Shown: positions 61,002 through 64,000 of the stretch, piece after piece
How positions within the stretch are numbered: position 1 is the stretch's first letter
How the letters are laid out: each line of letters begins with the position of its first letter
DNA from: Bradyrhizobium sp. CB1650
Lineage (GTDB): Bacteria > Pseudomonadota > Alphaproteobacteria > Rhizobiales > Xanthobacteraceae
Reading direction: 5' to 3'
DNA: 64,000 nucleotides
NCBI RefSeq assembly: GCF_029761915.1
Contig: NZ_CP121695.1
Span: 6,167,501 to 6,231,500 of the forward strand
The notes under the pieces: model-generated
The model's input: the letters and a program-made list of their open reading frames with translations, nothing else
Databases searched by the model: none
What the model was told of the DNA's origin: nothing
Position numbers and translations under genes: made by a program

Positions 61002-62204
61002 CTAGCTCCTCGGCGCCTGCTTTTCCGATGCCGTCGCCGGCTTGCCGTTGGCGGCGGAGCCGACGACGCGGACCTGGTCGCCGTCGGAGAGGCCGTCCGG
61101 CGGGGCCGTGATGATGCGGTCGTCCGGGGCGATGCCCGAGGCGAGCTCGATCTCGCGGCCGAGATCGCGCGCGATCGTCACGGTCTTGAACAGCACCTTT
61201 TCGTCGGGACCGACGGTCGCGACCCGCAGGCCGCTGCTGTTGAAGATGAGAGCGCTGGCGGGAATGCTGAGTGGCGCGGAATCGCGCTGCAGACTCAGCT
61301 TCACGCTGGCATAGCCGCCGGGCATCAATTCGCCGCTGGAATTGTCGAGGCCGAGCTGCATGCGCGTGGTGCCGGAGGCGACATCGACGGCCTGCGAGGA
61401 AGCTTCCACCGTGGCCTGGAACGTCCGGTTCGGGTACTCCGGCAGGGTGATGACGGCCTTGGCGCCGATCTTGATCGCCGGCACGTAACTCTGCGGCACG
61501 TTGACGTAGACGCGCAGCTTGGTGATGTCCGAGACCACGAACATCGCCGGGCCCGAGCCGCCGCCGGCATTGATCAGCGCGCCGACATCGGTGTCGCGCG
61601 CCGTGACCACGCCGTCGAACGGCGCGGTAATCTTCTTGTAGCCGGCCAGCGCTTCCAGTCGCTCGACATTGGCCTGGCCCGAGTGGACGGCAGCGTTCTT
61701 GTTGGAGAGATCGGCGGTGCGCTCGTCGATTTCCTGCGCGGAGACGAAGTTGGAGGCGACCAGCGTCTTGCGCCGGTTCAGGGTTGCTTCCGACAGCCTC
61801 GCGCTGGCCTGCTGACTGGCGAGGTCGGCGCGGGCCTGGAGCAGTTGCTGGTCGAGGTCCGGCGCCTCGATCTCCGCGATGACCTGCCCTGCCTTGACGC
61901 GGGCGCCGATGTCGGCGCTCCAGCTCTTCAGATAACCGCTGACGCGGGCGAAGATCGGGGCACGGTAATAGGCCTCGAGCCGGCCCGGCAGCTCGATGGT
62001 GGCATTGAGACCCTTGGCATTGGGCACGGTCACCGCGACGCTGGGAACGGCCTGGTCGTCGGTCCATTCCTTCAGCTTGGAGCCTTGTTCTTCGCGGGCG
62101 CGGATACCGGTGCCGACGACGAGGCCTGCCGCAATCAGTGCCACCACGCCGAAGATGCCCAGTTTCCGGCGCGACACCGGCGAGCGGGGTTCAGTGGGCG
62201 ACAT
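61002..62204 (-). CDS. RND efflux periplasmic adaptor (membrane fusion protein)
   Basis: The protein has 400 residues from the ATG at 62204, with GGAGACTCCGC upstream. One N-terminal membrane helix (about 18-37) anchors it. Blocks follow the HlyD/AcrA order: ARVSGYLKSWSADIGARVKAGQVIAEIEAP (lipoyl half), a helical hairpin (about 110-165), ITAPFDGVVTARDTDVGALI (second lipoyl half), and a beta-barrel/membrane-proximal region. It links an inner-membrane RND pump to an outer-membrane channel. Its start lies 14 bp inside the permease gene, so the two are translationally coupled. No outer-membrane factor gene is within the window. Confidence 0.92.
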   Translation of the reverse strand: MSPTEPRSPVSRRKLGIFGVVALIAAGLVVGTGIRAREEQGSKLKEWTDDQAVPSVAVTVPNAKGLNATIELPGRLEAYYRAPIFARVSGYLKSWSADIGARVKAGQVIAEIEAPDLDQQLLQARADLASQQASARLSEATLNRRKTLVASNFVSAQEIDERTADLSNKNAAVHSGQANVERLEALAGYKKITAPFDGVVTARDTDVGALINAGGGSGPAMFVVSDITKLRVYVNVPQSYVPAIKIGAKAVITLPEYPNRTFQATVEASSQAVDVASGTTRMQLGLDNSSGELMPGGYASVKLSLQRDSAPLSIPASALIFNSSGLRVATVGPDEKVLFKTVTIARDLGREIELASGIAPDDRIITAPPDGLSDGDQVRVVGSAANGKPATASEKQAPRS

Positions 62205-64000
62205 GCGGAGTCTCCAATGGGGCGGCGGCTTTGGCGCCTTGTTTCTTGTGTACCATACTGAACACCACGGGAACAAACATCAGCGTGGCGAAAGTTGCAA
62301 AGATCAGGCCGCCGATTACGGCGCGGCCAAGTGGCGCATTCTGCTCGCCGCCCTCTCCCAGCCCCAGGGCCATTGGCGCCATGCCGATGATCATGGCGAG
62401 CGCCGTCATCAGCACCGGGCGGAACCGGACGAAGCCGGCTTCGAGCGCGGCCGCGACGGGATCGCCGAGCTCCTCATAGCGCTCGCGGGCGAAGGAGATC
62501 ACGAGCACGCTGTTGGCGGTGGCAACGCCCATGCACATGATGGCGCCCGTGAGCGCCGGCACTGACAGCGTGGTCTCGGTCGTGAACAGCATCCAGACGA
62601 TGCCGGCCAACGCAGCCGGCAGCGCCGTGATGATCACGAAAGGATCGGACCAGGACTGGAAGTTCACGACGATCAGGAAATAGATCAGCACGACGGCCCC
62701 GAGCAGGCCGAACAACAGTCCGGTGAAGGCGCTGTTCATGGTCTGCACCTGACCGAGCAGCACGACGGAAGACCCCTTCGGCACTTCCTTGGCAGTGTCG
62801 GCGATCACCTGACGCATATCCGCGGCGACCGCGCCGAGGTCTCGGCCCTGCGTCGTCGCGAAGATCTGCACCAGCGACTGAATGTCGTATTGCGACACCA
62901 CCGCGCTCGATGTCGAGCGCTTGATGTCGGCGATGCCGCCGAGGATCGGCGACTGCGAATTGCCGGCCGCCGTGATCGGCAGCGTCTGCAGCGCGCTGAG
63001 CGAGTCGATCTGGTACTGCGGCGTCTGCATCACGATGGAGTAGGATACCCCGTTGTCCGGGTTGAGGTAGTAGGTCGGCGCCACCTGCGAGGAGCCCGCG
63101 AGATTGACCACGAGGCTGTTGGTGACGTCGCGCTCGGTCAGGCCGACATATTGCGCGCGGGTGCGGTCGACATCGATGTTGAAGGTCGGGTTGTTCGGCG
63201 ACTGCTGGATGCGTGCGTCGGCGACGCCCGGAATGCGGCGGACCTTTGCCAGCAGCTTGTTGGCATAGGCGAAGTTGGCATCGAGATTGGCACCGCGGAT
63301 CTGCAGGTCGATCGGCGCCGGCGCGCCGAAATTCAGGATCTGACTGACGATGTCGGCCGGCAGGAACGAGAAACTGACGCCGGGAAACAGCCGCGGCAAT
63401 TGCTCGCGCAGCACGCGCACATGCTCCTCGGTAGGCTTGTGACCCTCCTTCAGCTTGATCTGGATGTCGCCGTCCTGCGGGCCGATCACGCCGGTGTTGT
63501 TGTAGGTCATGTTGATGCCGGAGATCGGCATGCCGATGTTGTCGGTCAGCGTCTCGATCTCGCCCGGGACCAGCTTGCGGATCGCCTTCTGCACGTCGGC
63601 GAGCTGGTTGGCGGTCTCTTCCACGCGGGTGCCGACCTGGGTGCGGACGTGCATCAGGATGTTGCCGGCATCGACCGCGGGAAAGAAGTTGCGCCCGAGG
63701 AACGGCACCAGCGCGAACGATGCGCCGACCGCGCAGAGGAAGCCGATCACGAACACGGCGCGGTGTGCGAGCGCGAGGCTCAGCAGGCCGCGATAGCCGC
63801 CGCGGAGGCGCTCGAACCGCGCCTCGAAACCGCGCTGGAACCACACGAAGGGATTGCGCGATTTCGGCGGCGCGCCCTCGTGATGGACGTGCGCCTGCAA
63901 CAGGTAGTTCGCCATGGTCGGCACCAGCGTGCGCGACAGGATGAACGACCAGATCATCGCGAACATCACGGCTTCGGCCATCGGCACGAACAGGAAGCGC
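62191..64000 (-). CDS. RND multidrug efflux permease, partial (C-terminal part)
   Basis: The frame is open to the window edge, so only about 603 C-terminal residues are present; the real start is outside. Hydrophobic segments and RND blocks are visible: RFLFVPMAEAVMFAMIWSF with SRTLVPTMANYLL, the large periplasmic loop (about 63700-62800), and RFRPVLMTALAMIIGMAPMAL with APLGRAVIGGLIFATFATLM near the C-terminus. It uses the proton gradient to export drugs or other solutes. The order permease then adaptor is the reverse of the usual adaptor-permease order. Confidence 0.92.
   Translation of the reverse strand, partial: RFLFVPMAEAVMFAMIWSFILSRTLVPTMANYLLQAHVHHEGAPPKSRNPFVWFQRGFEARFERLRGGYRGLLSLALAHRAVFVIGFLCAVGASFALVPFLGRNFFPAVDAGNILMHVRTQVGTRVEETANQLADVQKAIRKLVPGEIETLTDNIGMPISGINMTYNNTGVIGPQDGDIQIKLKEGHKPTEEHVRVLREQLPRLFPGVSFSFLPADIVSQILNFGAPAPIDLQIRGANLDANFAYANKLLAKVRRIPGVADARIQQSPNNPTFNIDVDRTRAQYVGLTERDVTNSLVVNLAGSSQVAPTYYLNPDNGVSYSIVMQTPQYQIDSLSALQTLPITAAGNSQSPILGGIADIKRSTSSAVVSQYDIQSLVQIFATTQGRDLGAVAADMRQVIADTAKEVPKGSSVVLLGQVQTMNSAFTGLLFGLLGAVVLIYFLIVVNFQSWSDPFVIITALPAALAGIVWMLFTTETTLSVPALTGAIMCMGVATANSVLVISFARERYEELGDPVAAALEAGFVRFRPVLMTALAMIIGMAPMALGLGEGGEQNAPLGRAVIGGLIFATFATLMFVPVVFSMVHKKQGAKAAAPLETPHVAH

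Noticed and set aside
1..64000. tRNA or rRNA genes
   Set aside because: I looked for cloverleaf-like clusters and conserved rRNA segments in the intergenic spaces and saw none. Small RNAs cannot be excluded by eye.

Overview
The window is high-GC DNA with alphaproteobacterial gene content, most like Bradyrhizobium or a close relative. The evidence is many CoA-thioester catabolic genes, a DUF2848/amidase pair, a DUF1236-type secreted protein, a class-3 lipase, a large phosphoenolpyruvate carboxylase, and several families of interspersed palindromic repeats (copies of roughly 80-120 bp with arms such as GTCATTGCGAG or GTCATTCCGGGG). No rRNA, tRNA, CRISPR array, insertion sequence or prophage gene was recognised. 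The genus is an inference; the gene calls rest on motifs visible in the translations.

Layout. 1-4.5 kb: a possible partial gene, an exported caspase-like protein and an exported repeat-rich peptidoglycan-binding protein ending at a clear hairpin terminator. 4.5-10.2 kb (minus strand): a remnant of an acyl-CoA dehydrogenase, a LapA-like membrane protein, an HdeD-family protein, a Rieske-FAD reductase fusion, GTP cyclohydrolase I, an Asp-nucleophile alpha/beta hydrolase and an HD-domain protein. 10.5-17.2 kb (minus): a three-gene set of two transglutaminase-like proteins around a circularly permuted ATP-grasp/alpha-E fusion. 17.5-20.9 kb: a class-3 lipase, then an altronate-dehydratase-like enzyme and an HpaI-family aldolase. 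21.2-28.2 kb: a homoprotocatechuate meta-cleavage cluster (hpaR divergent from hpaH, hpaF, hpaE, hpaD, a fumarylacetoacetate-hydrolase-family gene and a ThDP enzyme), with two palindromic candidate operators between hpaR and hpaH. 28.3-31.9 kb (minus): an AlkB/2OG-oxygenase pair and a DUF2848/amidase pair.

32-61 kb is dominated by acyl-CoA chemistry: a DUF35/thiolase pair, SDRs, two acyl-CoA synthetases (one frameshifted), three crotonases, two acyl-CoA dehydrogenases, an APH-type kinase with a DUF6285 partner, a glyoxalase-fold protein, a flavin reductase-like gene (frameshifted), a YghU-like glutathione enzyme, a Baeyer-Villiger-type monooxygenase, a nitronate-monooxygenase-like enzyme and a thiolase with a C-terminal extension. 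It is interrupted by an SMP-30 protein, PEP carboxylase, a YccF protein and a rhomboid protease. No transcriptional regulator was found between about 21.7 kb and the window end. 61-64 kb: an RND efflux adaptor preceded by its permease, which runs off the window.

How the genes fit together. The hpa genes take homoprotocatechuate through ring cleavage, semialdehyde oxidation, isomerisation/decarboxylation and hydration; the nearby HpaI-family aldolase can supply the final cleavage. The CoA island can activate, dehydrogenate, hydrate, oxidise and cleave an acid. The APH kinase + DUF6285 + ACAD10/11-like dehydrogenase set is the combination known for dehydroxylating 4-hydroxyacyl-CoAs, which is the most interesting functional hypothesis here.
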